Source: JBFJKD01 sp041600415 (lineage in GTDB: Bacteria > Pseudomonadota > Gammaproteobacteria > Pseudomonadales > Porticoccaceae). Taken from it: a stretch of 64,000 nt of DNA. Positions 1 to 8,543 of this stretch are shown one piece after another (positions within the stretch are counted from its first letter, which is position 1; each line of letters opens with the position of its first letter). The position numbers were made by a program, and so were the translations under genes. The stretch is from the NCBI GenBank assembly GCA_041600415.1, contig JBFIKF010000001.1:186001-250000 (forward strand). Reading direction: 5' to 3'. The notes under the pieces are model-generated. The model was given only the letters and a program-made list of their open reading frames with translations, was not told the origin of the DNA and did not search any database.

Positions 1-15
1 CGTGCTTGCTTACGT

Positions 16-1143
16 ATGTACCTAAGGCAGCTCGACGTCCACGGGTTGCGTAATCTTCAGTCGGTCAAGTTATCGCCCGGGCCGCGTATCAACACTGTAT
101 GCGGGCCCAACGGTAGCGGTAAAACCAGCTTGCTCGAGGCCATCTATTTGCTCGGTCGCGGCCGCTCCTTTCGCACTCGTGCCCTCAAGTCGATAATTAA
201 CAGGCAAACAGATACCTGCACGGTGTTTGGTCTGGTGGGCCGGGAAGATGCTTCTGTCGAAGGTGGGCGAGTACGGCAACGCGATGTGCCCGTGGGGGTG
301 AGTCGTACCCGCTCTGGCGGATTTCACTTCAAGCTTGATGGTGAGCGGGTTTATGCATCGTCCGCGCTCGCCCAGGCATTGCCACTGCTTTTGCTAAACA
401 ACGACAGTTTTCAGTTACTCGAAGGGGGCCCCCAGGGTCGCCGACAGTTTTTGGATTGGGGCGTGTTCCACGTGGAACACGACTTTAAGGTGCTCTGGCG
501 ACGGCTGTCCCGCTGTTTGCAGCACCGCAATTCACTGCTTCGTCGTGATAGAATCGACCCTGCGGAATTGGCGCTGTGGGACGCCCAGTTTATAGAGCTT
601 TCGGAACGGATAACCACCCAGCGCAAACAGTATCTCGACGCGCTTGCGCCACGTATACGCCAGGTTTTACAACGCCTTTCCCCAGTTGCAGACCTGCAGT
701 TTCGATTTCATTGCGGCTGGGATGAGCGATTACCCCTGGCAGAGGTGCTGGTTAAAGATCGCGGGCGTGATCAGCAGGCCAAAGTTACCCACCACGGGCC
801 CCATCGCGCAGATCTGAGAATATTATGCGGAGATCAGGCGGCTGCAGAGGTACTGTCGCGGGGGCAATCCAAGGCGCTCGTCACGGCAATGTTACTGGCT
901 CAGGGGCTGTTTTATTTTGACGTTACGGGCCGTACCTGTGTTTACCTGCTTGACGACCTGCCTGCGGAGCTCGACAAGGCACATCGCCAGGCTGTGGCGG
1001 TGTTTCTCAGCGAGATGCGGGCCCAGGCATTTATTACAGGGACGGACGCGGCGGAGCTGTTATCTCTGTGGCCTGAGCTAGGAGAAGGAGAAGTTGACCA
1101 CACAGTGTTCCACGTGGAACAGGGGGTCGTTCGTAATGTTTAG
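16..1143 (+). CDS. recF: RecF, DNA replication and repair SMC-like ATPase
   Basis: RecF loads RecA at single-strand gaps with RecO and RecR and helps restart stalled forks in the cytoplasm. The 375-residue protein has the Walker A motif GPNGSGKT at residues 30-37, the ABC-type signature LSRGQSKAL near residue 280 and a Walker B-like LLDDLPAELD near 310, the layout expected for RecF and close to the usual 360-370 residues. Its place directly before gyrB fits the dnaA-dnaN-recF-gyrB origin cluster, whose first two genes would lie left of the window. Unusually, two perfect parS palindromes sit in the reading frame, both encoding Val-Phe-His-Val-Glu, one of them in the C-terminal tail. Only 15 bases precede the ATG, so its ribosome-binding site cannot be judged. 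Confidence 0.97.
   Translation: MYLRQLDVHGLRNLQSVKLSPGPRINTVCGPNGSGKTSLLEAIYLLGRGRSFRTRALKSIINRQTDTCTVFGLVGREDASVEGGRVRQRDVPVGVSRTRSGGFHFKLDGERVYASSALAQALPLLLLNNDSFQLLEGGPQGRRQFLDWGVFHVEHDFKVLWRRLSRCLQHRNSLLRRDRIDPAELALWDAQFIELSERITTQRKQYLDALAPRIRQVLQRLSPVADLQFRFHCGWDERLPLAEVLVKDRGRDQQAKVTHHGPHRADLRILCGDQAAAEVLSRGQSKALVTAMLLAQGLFYFDVTGRTCVYLLDDLPAELDKAHRQAVAVFLSEMRAQAFITGTDAAELLSLWPELGEGEVDHTVFHVEQGVVRNV
464..479. other. parS: parS centromere site 1, inside recF
   Basis: The sequence TGTTCCACGTGGAACA is a perfect 16-bp palindrome, extending to 18 bp with the flanking G and C. It matches the ParB-binding parS consensus of Pseudomonas-type chromosomes. ParB (Spo0J) nucleates here and ParA then segregates the origin region. 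The site is read in frame as Val-Phe-His-Val-Glu-His in RecF. A second identical copy lies 642 bp downstream. Assignment rests on sequence identity to the known consensus; binding is inferred. Confidence 0.9.
1106..1121. other. parS: parS centromere site 2, at the 3' end of recF
   Basis: This is a second exact copy of TGTTCCACGTGGAACA, in the last 40 bases of recF, where it encodes Val-Phe-His-Val-Glu-Gln in the protein's C-terminal tail. Two identical 16-bp palindromes within 660 bp are very unlikely by chance. Their position beside the origin is where bacterial parS clusters normally lie. Confidence 0.9.
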
Positions 1144-1173
1144 TTTTTGTGTCAAACGGAAGAAGGGCAGCGC

Positions 1174-3591
1174 ATGAACGAAGAAAAGAACTACGATTCG
1201 TCGAGCATTAAGGTCCTGAAGGGGCTTGACGCGGTACGCAAGCGTCCCGGAATGTATATCGGCGACACCGACGATGGCACTGGCCTGCACCATATGGTGT
1301 TTGAGTTGGTGGATAACGCTATCGATGAAGCTCTCGCTGGCCACTGCACCGAAGTCAAAGTGATTATTCACCCGGACGAGTCGGTGACGGTCACGGACAA
1401 CGGCCGTGGGATCCCGGTTGATGAGCACGAGGAAGGGGTTTCCGCTGCCGAGGTGATCATGACGGTACTGCATGCGGGGGGCAAGTTTGACGACAATAGC
1501 TACAAAGTGTCTGGCGGACTGCACGGTGTAGGGGTTTCGGTGGTGAATGCGTTGTCGGAAACACTCAAACTGGTGATTCGCAGAGATGGCAAGGTTTACG
1601 AGCAGGTATATCACCATGGGGTGCCGGAAGCGCCGTTGGTTGCGGTGGGTGAAACCCAGGGAAAAGGAACCGATGTGACATTTTGGCCTTCCACCGGTAC
1701 GTTTACACAGATCAACTTCCATTTCGATATTCTCGCCAAGCGGTTGCGGGAGCTGTCGTTTCTTAATTCCGGGGTGCGGATTTTGCTCCAGGATGAGCGC
1801 ACGGGCAAAGAAGAGCTCTATGAATACGAGGGTGGTCTGAAGGCCTTCGTCGAATTTCTTAATCAGAATAAAACTGGGGTAAATCGTATTTTTTACTTCA
1901 CCACGCAGCGCGAGGATGGGGTAGGCGTAGAGGCTGCTTTGCAGTGGAATGATGGCTTTCAAGAGAATATTTTTTGTTACACCAACAATATTCCCCAACG
2001 TGATGGAGGAACCCACCTCGCGGGGTTTCGCTCGGCGCTGACGCGAAGTCTGAATACCTACATTGAGAAAGAGGGTATTGCCGCCAAAACCAAGGTTGCC
2101 ACCACCGGCGATGACGCCCGAGAAGGGCTGACCGCTGTTATTTCCGTAAAAGTCCCGGATCCCAAATTCTCGTCGCAAACCAAGGACAAATTAGTCAGCT
2201 CCGAAGTCAAGACAGCGGTGGAACAGGAGGTTGGCAATAAATTCAATGACTATTTACTGGAAAACCCACAGGAAGCCAAAACCATCGTGATGAAAATGGT
2301 AGAGGCCGCTCGAGCCCGCGAAGCCGCTCGTAAGGCGCGGGATATGACCCGCCGCAAAGGCGCGCTGGATATTGCCGGTCTGCCCGGTAAGCTCGCAGAC
2401 TGCCGGGAAAAAGATCCGGCATTGTCCGAGCTCTATTTGGTGGAGGGAGATTCCGCAGGGGGCTCCGCGAAGCAGGGGCGCGATCGCAGTAATCAAGCGA
2501 TATTGCCCCTGAAAGGAAAAATTCTGAATGTGGAGAAAGCCCGGTTTGACAAAATGTTGTCCAGCGCCGAAGTCGGTACCCTGATAACCGCGCTCGGCTG
2601 TGGTATCGGGCCCCAGGAATTTAACGTTGACAAGCTGCGCTACCACACCATTGTTATCATGACTGATGCGGACGTAGACGGTTCTCATATCCGCACCTTG
2701 CTGCTCACGTTCTTTTTCCGCCAAATGCGGGAGCTTGTGGACCGCGGCCATATTTATATTGCCCAGCCACCACTGTACAAAATTAGCAAGGGTAAACAGG
2801 AGCAGTACCTGAAGGACGACGTTGCTTTAACCGAATTTTTGACCCAGTCTGCCCTGGCGGCAGCAGCCCTGCACGTTAATGTGGAGGCACCAGCCTTGAG
2901 CGGAGAAGCGCTCGAAGCGCTGGTCAAACATTATCGGCGGGTTATGGCAGTCATTGAGCGCATGTCCCGGGTTTACCCACAGGAAATTCTTGACCGAATG
3001 GTTTATATACCAAAAATTGATGCCGCCCAGTTGGCTGATCGAAGCGCCGTTGAACAATGGTGTCAACATTTGCAAACAGCCTTTCACAGCGGTACCAATT
3101 CCCGCAGTCACCACTATGAATTTTCCGTGTACGAGGATGTGGAACGCCACCTGTTTTTACCGGTGGCAGCGGTGGTTGCTCACGGTGCGCGGATAACCTA
3201 CGAATTTAAAAGAGATTTTTTCCTTTCGGGGGAATATCGAGCCATCGTTGCTCTTGGTGATGAATTACAGGGCCTGCTCGAAGATGGTGCTTATGTGCAA
3301 CGTGGCGATAAGAAAAAGACGGTCGAAAGTTTTTCCGAAGCTTTAGATTGGCTAATGGACGAGTCCCGTCGCGGATTCACCATCCAGCGCTATAAAGGGC
3401 TGGGTGAAATGAATCCGGAGCAGTTGTGGGACACCACCATGAACCCGGAAACCCGACGTATGTTACGGGTCACTGTGGAAGACGCGATTGGCGCCGATCA
3501 GATGTTTAATACATTGATGGGTGATCAGGTAGAACCCCGTAGAAACTTCATTGAAACCAACGCGTTATCCGTGGCTAACCTGGATATTTAG
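1174..3591 (+). CDS. gyrB: DNA gyrase subunit B
   Basis: GyrB is the ATPase subunit of gyrase (A2B2), which introduces negative supercoils. The 805-residue protein has the GHKL ATPase motif ELVDNAIDEA near residue 45, the TOPRIM motifs EGDSAGGSA near 424 and DADVDGSH near 497, and the C-terminal YKGLGEMNP near 739 that contacts GyrA. It matches the long GyrB form (about 805 residues) typical of gammaproteobacteria. I chose the ATG at 1174, preceded by an AGAAGGG ribosome-binding site, over an in-frame TTG at 1147 that would add nine residues unlike the family. It follows recF by 30 bases and probably shares its transcript. Confidence 0.98.
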   Translation: MNEEKNYDSSSIKVLKGLDAVRKRPGMYIGDTDDGTGLHHMVFELVDNAIDEALAGHCTEVKVIIHPDESVTVTDNGRGIPVDEHEEGVSAAEVIMTVLHAGGKFDDNSYKVSGGLHGVGVSVVNALSETLKLVIRRDGKVYEQVYHHGVPEAPLVAVGETQGKGTDVTFWPSTGTFTQINFHFDILAKRLRELSFLNSGVRILLQDERTGKEELYEYEGGLKAFVEFLNQNKTGVNRIFYFTTQREDGVGVEAALQWNDGFQENIFCYTNNIPQRDGGTHLAGFRSALTRSLNTYIEKEGIAAKTKVATTGDDAREGLTAVISVKVPDPKFSSQTKDKLVSSEVKTAVEQEVGNKFNDYLLENPQEAKTIVMKMVEAARAREAARKARDMTRRKGALDIAGLPGKLADCREKDPALSELYLVEGDSAGGSAKQGRDRSNQAILPLKGKILNVEKARFDKMLSSAEVGTLITALGCGIGPQEFNVDKLRYHTIVIMTDADVDGSHIRTLLLTFFFRQMRELVDRGHIYIAQPPLYKISKGKQEQYLKDDVALTEFLTQSALAAAALHVNVEAPALSGEALEALVKHYRRVMAVIERMSRVYPQEILDRMVYIPKIDAAQLADRSAVEQWCQHLQTAFHSGTNSRSHHYEFSVYEDVERHLFLPVAAVVAHGARITYEFKRDFFLSGEYRAIVALGDELQGLLEDGAYVQRGDKKKTVESFSEALDWLMDESRRGFTIQRYKGLGEMNPEQLWDTTMNPETRRMLRVTVEDAIGADQMFNTLMGDQVEPRRNFIETNALSVANLDI

Positions 3592-3891
3592 GCCGATTGA
3601 CAGGCGCTGTTAGCGAATTTCTTCAATCGCGATACTCGCGGTGCAAAATGCGAGGTTTCGGAGCAGGTGAGGTGGCTAGGTATTCCGAGAGTCGGTTTTG
3701 CGACGACCGGGGCCTGCGCGTCGATCTTCGTGATAAAGATCCACCCGCGCTTCCTGGCGGCGCTCGGCAAGGGTTCTGCGCAGGCCGCGTCGTCGCTCCG
3801 GCCCCTGGTAACTGGAATTTACTGTATTCATAGATTGGTATAGAACCAAGGATCAATACGCTTTAAATAGAGTTTACAAATTGGACTGCAA
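3592..3891. other. 300-bp gap between convergent gyrB and plsC; no supported gene
   Basis: This is the longest gene-free stretch in the window. It separates the ends of two convergent transcripts, yet I see no clear hairpin plus T-run terminator. The first 240 bases are GC-rich and open in several frames on both strands. One leftward frame, about 3588-3770, reads plausibly as protein but has only a TTG start and no ribosome-binding site. The last 70 bases are AT-rich and contain a possible leftward promoter-like pair (TTGATC and TATGAA, 18 bp apart). It could be a gene remnant, a short unrecognised gene or a structured RNA. Confidence 0.4.
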
Positions 3892-4629
3892 TTAGCGTCC
3901 TTCGTCAAGCCGCAAATAGCCATCCAGAGCCGTTTCTATCCACTCCTGCACCACTGTTGTGAGCGCCTTACTATCCTGATTAGCGGTGGCAATCGGCGCG
4001 CCGATGACCACAGTAATTGTGCCCGGATACTTGATAAAATGGTGGGCCGGCCAACAATTTCCTGCATTGTGCGCCACCGGTACAATCGGTACCTGCGCAG
4101 CGATGGCAATGGCAGCACCGCTGCGCCCATAGTTCCCCACCTGCCCTGGCCTGACGCGCGTACCTTCCGGATAGATAACCAGGTTATTGCCTTCCGCGAG
4201 CCTTTGTTTTCCGAGGGCGAGAACCTGTTTTAGCGCCACTCGCGGATTGCCGCGGTCGATAGGGATCGGTCGGGTCATAGCCAGCCCCCACCCAAAAAAA
4301 GGAATGTACAATAACTCTTTTTTTAGCAGCGTGCTGGCCGGGCGAAACAGGCGTTGCAGAAAGTACGTCTCCCAACTGGATTGATGTTTACTGAGCGCGA
4401 CGAAGGGAGATGGTGGAATATTTTCGCGCCCAATAACCCGTAGCCGAACGCCGCAGGTGATGCGCAGCCACAGAATAATCAAACCGTTAGCGGACGTAAT
4501 CAACGTCTGGCGGGGTCGGAAGGGTAGTAACCAACCCACCGTAAAGGCCAGTACCGAGAAGACGAAAACTACTGGAATATAGCCGATGTAAAACAGCAGT
4601 GACCGGGCACCGTACCACAACCGCTTCAA
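3892..4629 (-). CDS. 1-acyl-sn-glycerol-3-phosphate acyltransferase (PlsC/LptA type)
   Basis: This inner-membrane enzyme transfers an acyl chain to lysophosphatidic acid to give phosphatidic acid. The 245-residue protein has an N-terminal membrane segment at residues 11-35, the acyltransferase motif I as SKHQSSWE (His82, Glu87) and motif III as YPEGTR (Glu155). Motif I carries Glu where the classical HX4D has Asp, as in the origin-linked Pseudomonas homologue (PA0005 family), so this is a subfamily trait rather than a lesion. It overlaps gmhB by 4 bases and ends the glyQ-glyS-gmhB-plsC operon. The exact acyl acceptor cannot be fixed from sequence. Confidence 0.88.
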   Translation of the reverse strand: MKRLWYGARSLLFYIGYIPVVFVFSVLAFTVGWLLPFRPRQTLITSANGLIILWLRITCGVRLRVIGRENIPPSPFVALSKHQSSWETYFLQRLFRPASTLLKKELLYIPFFGWGLAMTRPIPIDRGNPRVALKQVLALGKQRLAEGNNLVIYPEGTRVRPGQVGNYGRSGAAIAIAAQVPIVPVAHNAGNCWPAHHFIKYPGTITVVIGAPIATANQDSKALTTVVQEWIETALDGYLRLDEGR

Positions 4630-5216
4630 CGGGAACCCTCGCCAGTAGCAGTGTCGGCAGTAATCGGCGCCCCAAGCAAGGCGTCGACGGCCGCCGCCAG
4701 ATTATCGTACACCGGCGCTTCGCGTAGCGCGTGGTCAGTGTGCTGACGCAAGGCCTTTTCGCTGCTGGCACCCTTACCGGTACGCACTAAAATTGGCGCG
4801 CAGCCCCTTTGGCTGGCGGCCTCCAGATCGCGCAAGCTGTCGCCGATAACGGGAACCCCGCTTAGTGAGCAGCCCAGTTCCCGCGCTATGGCGTCGAGCA
4901 TGCCGGGAGCCGGTTTGCGACAGGTGCAGTGTTCATCTGGAAGGTGCGGACAATAAAAAATGGCGCTGATTAATCCGCCGGCGTGTTCCACCTGAGAATT
5001 CATTTTATGGTGAATGGCCTCCAGTTCATCCAGGCCAAACAGGCCGCGACTTAATCCCGACTGATTAGTCGCTACGGCGACGCGATACCCGGCGGCAGTC
5101 AGTCTCGCAATGGCGTCCAATGTCCCGGGAATAGCCACCCATTCGTCGGGATTCTTAATAAAGTTTTCAGAGTCTTCGTTAATGACGCCGTCCCGATCCA
5201 GAATAACCAGTTTCAT
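4626..5216 (-). CDS. gmhB: D-glycero-D-manno-heptose-1,7-bisphosphate 7-phosphatase
   Basis: GmhB dephosphorylates heptose bisphosphate at C7 in the pathway to ADP-heptose, the lipopolysaccharide inner-core sugar. The 196-residue HAD-family protein starts MKLVILDRDGVIN with the catalytic DxD pair at Asp7 and Asp9. It shows the GmhB zinc knuckle (Cys89, His91, Cys97, Cys99 in CPHLPDEHCTC) and a late GDSLRDLEAA metal-binding motif. It starts 3 bases after the glyS stop and overlaps plsC by 4 bases, so it is translated within the glyQ operon. The same neighbours flank it in Pseudomonas. Confidence 0.95.
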   Translation of the reverse strand: MKLVILDRDGVINEDSENFIKNPDEWVAIPGTLDAIARLTAAGYRVAVATNQSGLSRGLFGLDELEAIHHKMNSQVEHAGGLISAIFYCPHLPDEHCTCRKPAPGMLDAIARELGCSLSGVPVIGDSLRDLEAASQRGCAPILVRTGKGASSEKALRQHTDHALREAPVYDNLAAAVDALLGAPITADTATGEGSR

Positions 5217-5219
5217 GGC

Positions 5220-7313
5220 TTAAGCTGCGCCTTTGTCCACAACCAGCAGCGAGATGTCTGCGATGTTGAGAAACAAATTTTGCAGGGTTTTTAACAGCGC
5301 GAAACGATTGTTACGTACCTCGGCATTTTCCGCCATCACCATCACCTGATCGAAAAACTGGTCGACGGGTTTGCGTAAAGATGCCAGTTCCGTCAGCGCC
5401 TCGGGATAGCGCCGCTGTTCCAGTAAGGGGCTGATGACCCTGTGGCAGGACTCCACGGCCTGCGCCAGCGCTAACTCAGCTGCATCCTGAAGCAGGGCCG
5501 GGTCGATGGCGTCTGCAAGCATGGATGCTGTTGCGAGATCAGATTTGGCAAGAATATTAGCGACCCTTTTATTGGTACTGGCCAGCGCCGCCGCGTCGGA
5601 CATCTGGTTAAAGGCATGCACCGCCTGCACCCGCAAATGGATATCGAGCGGGTTAGTTAAGGGACGCGCGGTGACAGCTTGAAACACTTCGACTGGAATG
5701 CCCTGCTCTTCGTACCAGGCTCGCAGGCGCTCGAGAACGTACTTTAAAACCCGGTCGACCAGCGCAGTGTCTTTTGCAAAAGCTGAATACTGTGTCGCGG
5801 CAACGGTGAGTGCGGTGCGCAAATCCAGATCGACGCGGCCTTCAATTAAAATGCGTAGCACGCCCAGGCTTGCCCGGCGCAGGGCAAACGGATCTCGCGA
5901 TCCCGACGGCACCTGGCCAATCGCGAAAATTCCCGTTAGCGTGTCGAGTCGGTCGGCGGTGGCGAGGGTAGCGCCCAAAGGCGATGGCGGCAGCTCATCA
6001 CCCGCAAAACGCGGCATATACTGCTCTTCAAGGGCTGCGGCGACGCTCGCGTCTTCGCCATCGTGCAGGGCGTACTGGTGGCCCATGATGCCCTGGAGAT
6101 CGGCAAACTCCTGCACCATTGCGCTAACCAGATCGGACTTGCTTAATTCAGCGGCGCGGCGAGCGGCGCTTTCGGGCGCGCCAAAACTGGGGGCGAGGTA
6201 TGCGCAAAGAGTCGCCACCCGCTCTGTTTTATCAAACAACGACCCCAATTTTTGTTGGAATACAATTTCTCGGAGCTTGTCGCGTTGTGCCGCCAGGGTA
6301 GTTTTTTTGTCGACCCCAAAGAAAAAAGCGGCGTCGCTAAGGCGTGGGCGAATAACCCGTTCGTTACCGCTAATAACTCTGGCGGGATCCTTACTGTCGA
6401 TATTTGCCACCGTGATAAAACGCGGCATCAAGGCGCCGTTACTGCCAACTATGTGGAAATATTTTTGATGTGCCTTCATGGAGGACACCAGAGCCTGGGC
6501 GGGGACCTCCAGGAAACGCGATTCGAAATTACCCAATAAGGGGACCGGCCACTCGTTAAGCGCGGTGACTTCATCCAGCAACGCTGAGTCGATAACTGCT
6601 TGCCCGCCTATCCCTTGCGCGAGGGACTCGATGCCGTCGCGAATAAGCGCGCGCCGCTCGTCGAAGTCCACCAGCACATGTCCAGCGCGTAACAGGCCAA
6701 CATAATTAGCAGGGGCGGTAATGGCAATGGGCTGGTTGCAGTGGAAACGGTGCCCGCGACTGTGTCGCCCGGCCGTGATGCCCAATATTTCCGCCGCGAT
6801 TACCTCTTCGCCAAACAGCATGACCACCCAGTGCACGGGGCGCACAAACTCTTCGCGTCCGCTACCCCAGCGCATGCGCCGTGGTATCGGCAGGGCTTTA
6901 AGCGCCGCGTTTACCATGTCGGGGAGGAGCGCAAGCGCCGACTGCCCGGGCTGGGTACAGCGATACGCCAGGCGCGGACCCTTGTCGCTCTCCACGTGCG
7001 TCAGTTGCTGTACCTCGACGCCACAACTGCGGGCAAATCCCAGTGCGGCGGGAGACGGTTCGCCAGCGGCGTTAAATGCGGCGCTTACAGCGGGGCCAAC
7101 ACGTTCCTGGGCACTATCCGGTTGTCGTTCGGGCAGCGCCGTTATATGCAGCGCCAGCCGCCGCGGGGTGGCAAAACCCCGTACACCGCCGTGTTCGAGA
7201 GACGCGTTACGCAAGGCTTCTGTGATCAGTTCCACCAGAGCGTCCATCAGCGGTTTCAGTGCTTTTGGCGGCAACTCCTCTGTACCGATTTCGAGCAGAA
7301 AATCGCGGCTCAT
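5220..7313 (-). CDS. glyS: Glycine--tRNA ligase beta subunit
   Basis: The beta subunit of the heterotetrameric bacterial glycyl-tRNA synthetase provides tRNA recognition. It opens with MSRDFLLEIGTEELPP, the conserved start of this family, and its 697 residues match the usual length of about 690. The central region has an HD-like section, and a DALR-type anticodon-binding region lies at the C-terminus. Its start overlaps the glyQ stop by 4 bases, consistent with translational coupling and 1:1 subunit synthesis. Confidence 0.97.
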   Translation of the reverse strand: MSRDFLLEIGTEELPPKALKPLMDALVELITEALRNASLEHGGVRGFATPRRLALHITALPERQPDSAQERVGPAVSAAFNAAGEPSPAALGFARSCGVEVQQLTHVESDKGPRLAYRCTQPGQSALALLPDMVNAALKALPIPRRMRWGSGREEFVRPVHWVVMLFGEEVIAAEILGITAGRHSRGHRFHCNQPIAITAPANYVGLLRAGHVLVDFDERRALIRDGIESLAQGIGGQAVIDSALLDEVTALNEWPVPLLGNFESRFLEVPAQALVSSMKAHQKYFHIVGSNGALMPRFITVANIDSKDPARVISGNERVIRPRLSDAAFFFGVDKKTTLAAQRDKLREIVFQQKLGSLFDKTERVATLCAYLAPSFGAPESAARRAAELSKSDLVSAMVQEFADLQGIMGHQYALHDGEDASVAAALEEQYMPRFAGDELPPSPLGATLATADRLDTLTGIFAIGQVPSGSRDPFALRRASLGVLRILIEGRVDLDLRTALTVAATQYSAFAKDTALVDRVLKYVLERLRAWYEEQGIPVEVFQAVTARPLTNPLDIHLRVQAVHAFNQMSDAAALASTNKRVANILAKSDLATASMLADAIDPALLQDAAELALAQAVESCHRVISPLLEQRRYPEALTELASLRKPVDQFFDQVMVMAENAEVRNNRFALLKTLQNLFLNIADISLLVVDKGAA

Positions 7314-8266
7314 GGGCGTGCGTCCAGTGTGAGTTGCCGCACTTCCTGCGCCAGCGCCGGGGGCGCCAGAGGAAATCCCGCGGCCAGACGCGAATCGAAA
7401 TAGGCTTGCGCCACCGCGCGGGACAGCGTCCGCACACGCAGAATGAAGCGCTGCCGCTCCGTCACTGAGATGGCGTGACGTGCATCCAACAAGTTAAATG
7501 CGTGGGACGCCTTGATCACCATTTCGTAGGCCGGAAGAGGCAGGTTGAGTTCGATAAGCCGTTTGCTTTCGCGCTCGCAGATATCGAAGCTGTTGAATAA
7601 AAAGGGTACGTCTGCCTGGGCAAAATTGTAGTGGGACATTTCCACTTCGTTCTGGTGAAACACATCGCCATAAGTCACTACGACGCCCTGCGCGTCGCGC
7701 GTCCAGACCAAATCAAAAATACTGTCAACGCCTTGCAGGTACATGGCGATGCGCTCCAGGCCGTAGGTAATCTCCCCGGTTACTGGGTAACATTCGAGCC
7801 CACCTACCTGTTGAAAGTAGGTAAATTGCGTAACCTCCATACCGTTGAGCCAAACTTCCCACCCCAGGCCCCAGGCGCCGAGAGTGGGAGATTCCCAATT
7901 ATCCTCGACGAATCGAATATCGTGAACCAGAGGATCGATGCGCAGGGCCCGTAGTGAATCGAGATACATCTCCTGAATGTTGTCCGGCGATGGTTTTAGT
8001 GCCACCTGAAACTGGTAGTAGTGTTGTAGACGATTAGGGTTTTCGCCGTAACGGCCGTCGGTTGGGCGTCGGCAGGGCTGCACGTAGGCGGCATTCCAGG
8101 TTTCGGGGCCGATGGCGCGTAAAAACGTCGCTGGATGAAATGTTCCCGCGCCGACTTCCATATCCAGGGGCTGCAGAATCACGCAGCCGCGATTTGCCCA
8201 GAATTGTTGCAGCGCTAAAATTAATCCCTGAAAAGTGCCAATATCGGGAGCTGTTGTTGTCACCAT
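7310..8266 (-). CDS. glyQ: Glycine--tRNA ligase alpha subunit
   Basis: The alpha subunit carries the class II catalytic core that activates glycine and charges tRNA-Gly. The 318-residue protein contains the diagnostic stretches QPLDMEVGAGTFHPATFLR and YVQPCRRPTDGRYGENPNR (class II motif region), so this is the alpha2beta2-type enzyme rather than the single-chain form. The ATG at 8266 directly follows a GAGGAAGG ribosome-binding site. It is first in the operon glyQ-glyS-gmhB-plsC, with a promoter-like sequence 75-103 bases upstream. Confidence 0.97.
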   Translation of the reverse strand: MVTTTAPDIGTFQGLILALQQFWANRGCVILQPLDMEVGAGTFHPATFLRAIGPETWNAAYVQPCRRPTDGRYGENPNRLQHYYQFQVALKPSPDNIQEMYLDSLRALRIDPLVHDIRFVEDNWESPTLGAWGLGWEVWLNGMEVTQFTYFQQVGGLECYPVTGEITYGLERIAMYLQGVDSIFDLVWTRDAQGVVVTYGDVFHQNEVEMSHYNFAQADVPFLFNSFDICERESKRLIELNLPLPAYEMVIKASHAFNLLDARHAISVTERQRFILRVRTLSRAVAQAYFDSRLAAGFPLAPPALAQEVRQLTLDARP

Positions 8267-8340
8267 CCTTCCTCGCTACTCGTTACGATCAGTTGCGTCC
8301 GGTCAGCCATTCACAACAAGACAGCCGCGTGCACCGCGCA

Positions 8341-8369
8341 ATTATATCGGTTGCAGTAATCAGTGACGA
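8341..8369 (-). promoter_or_regulatory. Probable sigma-70 promoter for glyQ operon
   Basis: Reading leftward, there is a perfect TATAAT at 8346-8341 with TCGTCA, a four-of-six match to the -35 consensus, at 8369-8364 and a 17-bp spacer. This would start transcription about 68 bases before glyQ. Confidence 0.5.
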
Positions 8370-8543
8370 GGGATCAACAGAATTTGTTGCCCCGTGAGTG
8401 CGTTGATTTCCCAGGTGCCGCCGCTTACGCTAAGCTTGCTGGTTCAGCCACGCCAAGTTCACGTCGACGCGCAAGCGGATTTCCTGGCGACTGACAGAAC
8501 TTTTTTGTGGAGAGGTATGGATCACATGACTGGAGGATTCAGT

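Noticed and set aside
1078..2178. A 366-codon open frame on the minus strand opposite gyrB
   Set aside because: It lies wholly over recF end and gyrB, shows no family resemblance, and is explained by the codon bias of gyrB.
3588..3856. Short open frames on both strands in the gyrB-plsC gap
   Set aside because: None has a convincing start with a ribosome-binding site or a recognised domain; reported only as an unexplained region.
5698..7403. Several 200-250-codon open frames on the plus strand opposite glyS
   Set aside because: They mirror the highly conserved glyS sequence and are low-complexity Arg/Ser-rich readings.
8394..8543. N-terminal extension of the MBL-fold hydrolase to an upstream start
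   Set aside because: It would place 50 residues before an evident signal peptide, and GGAGG fits only the ATG at 8544.
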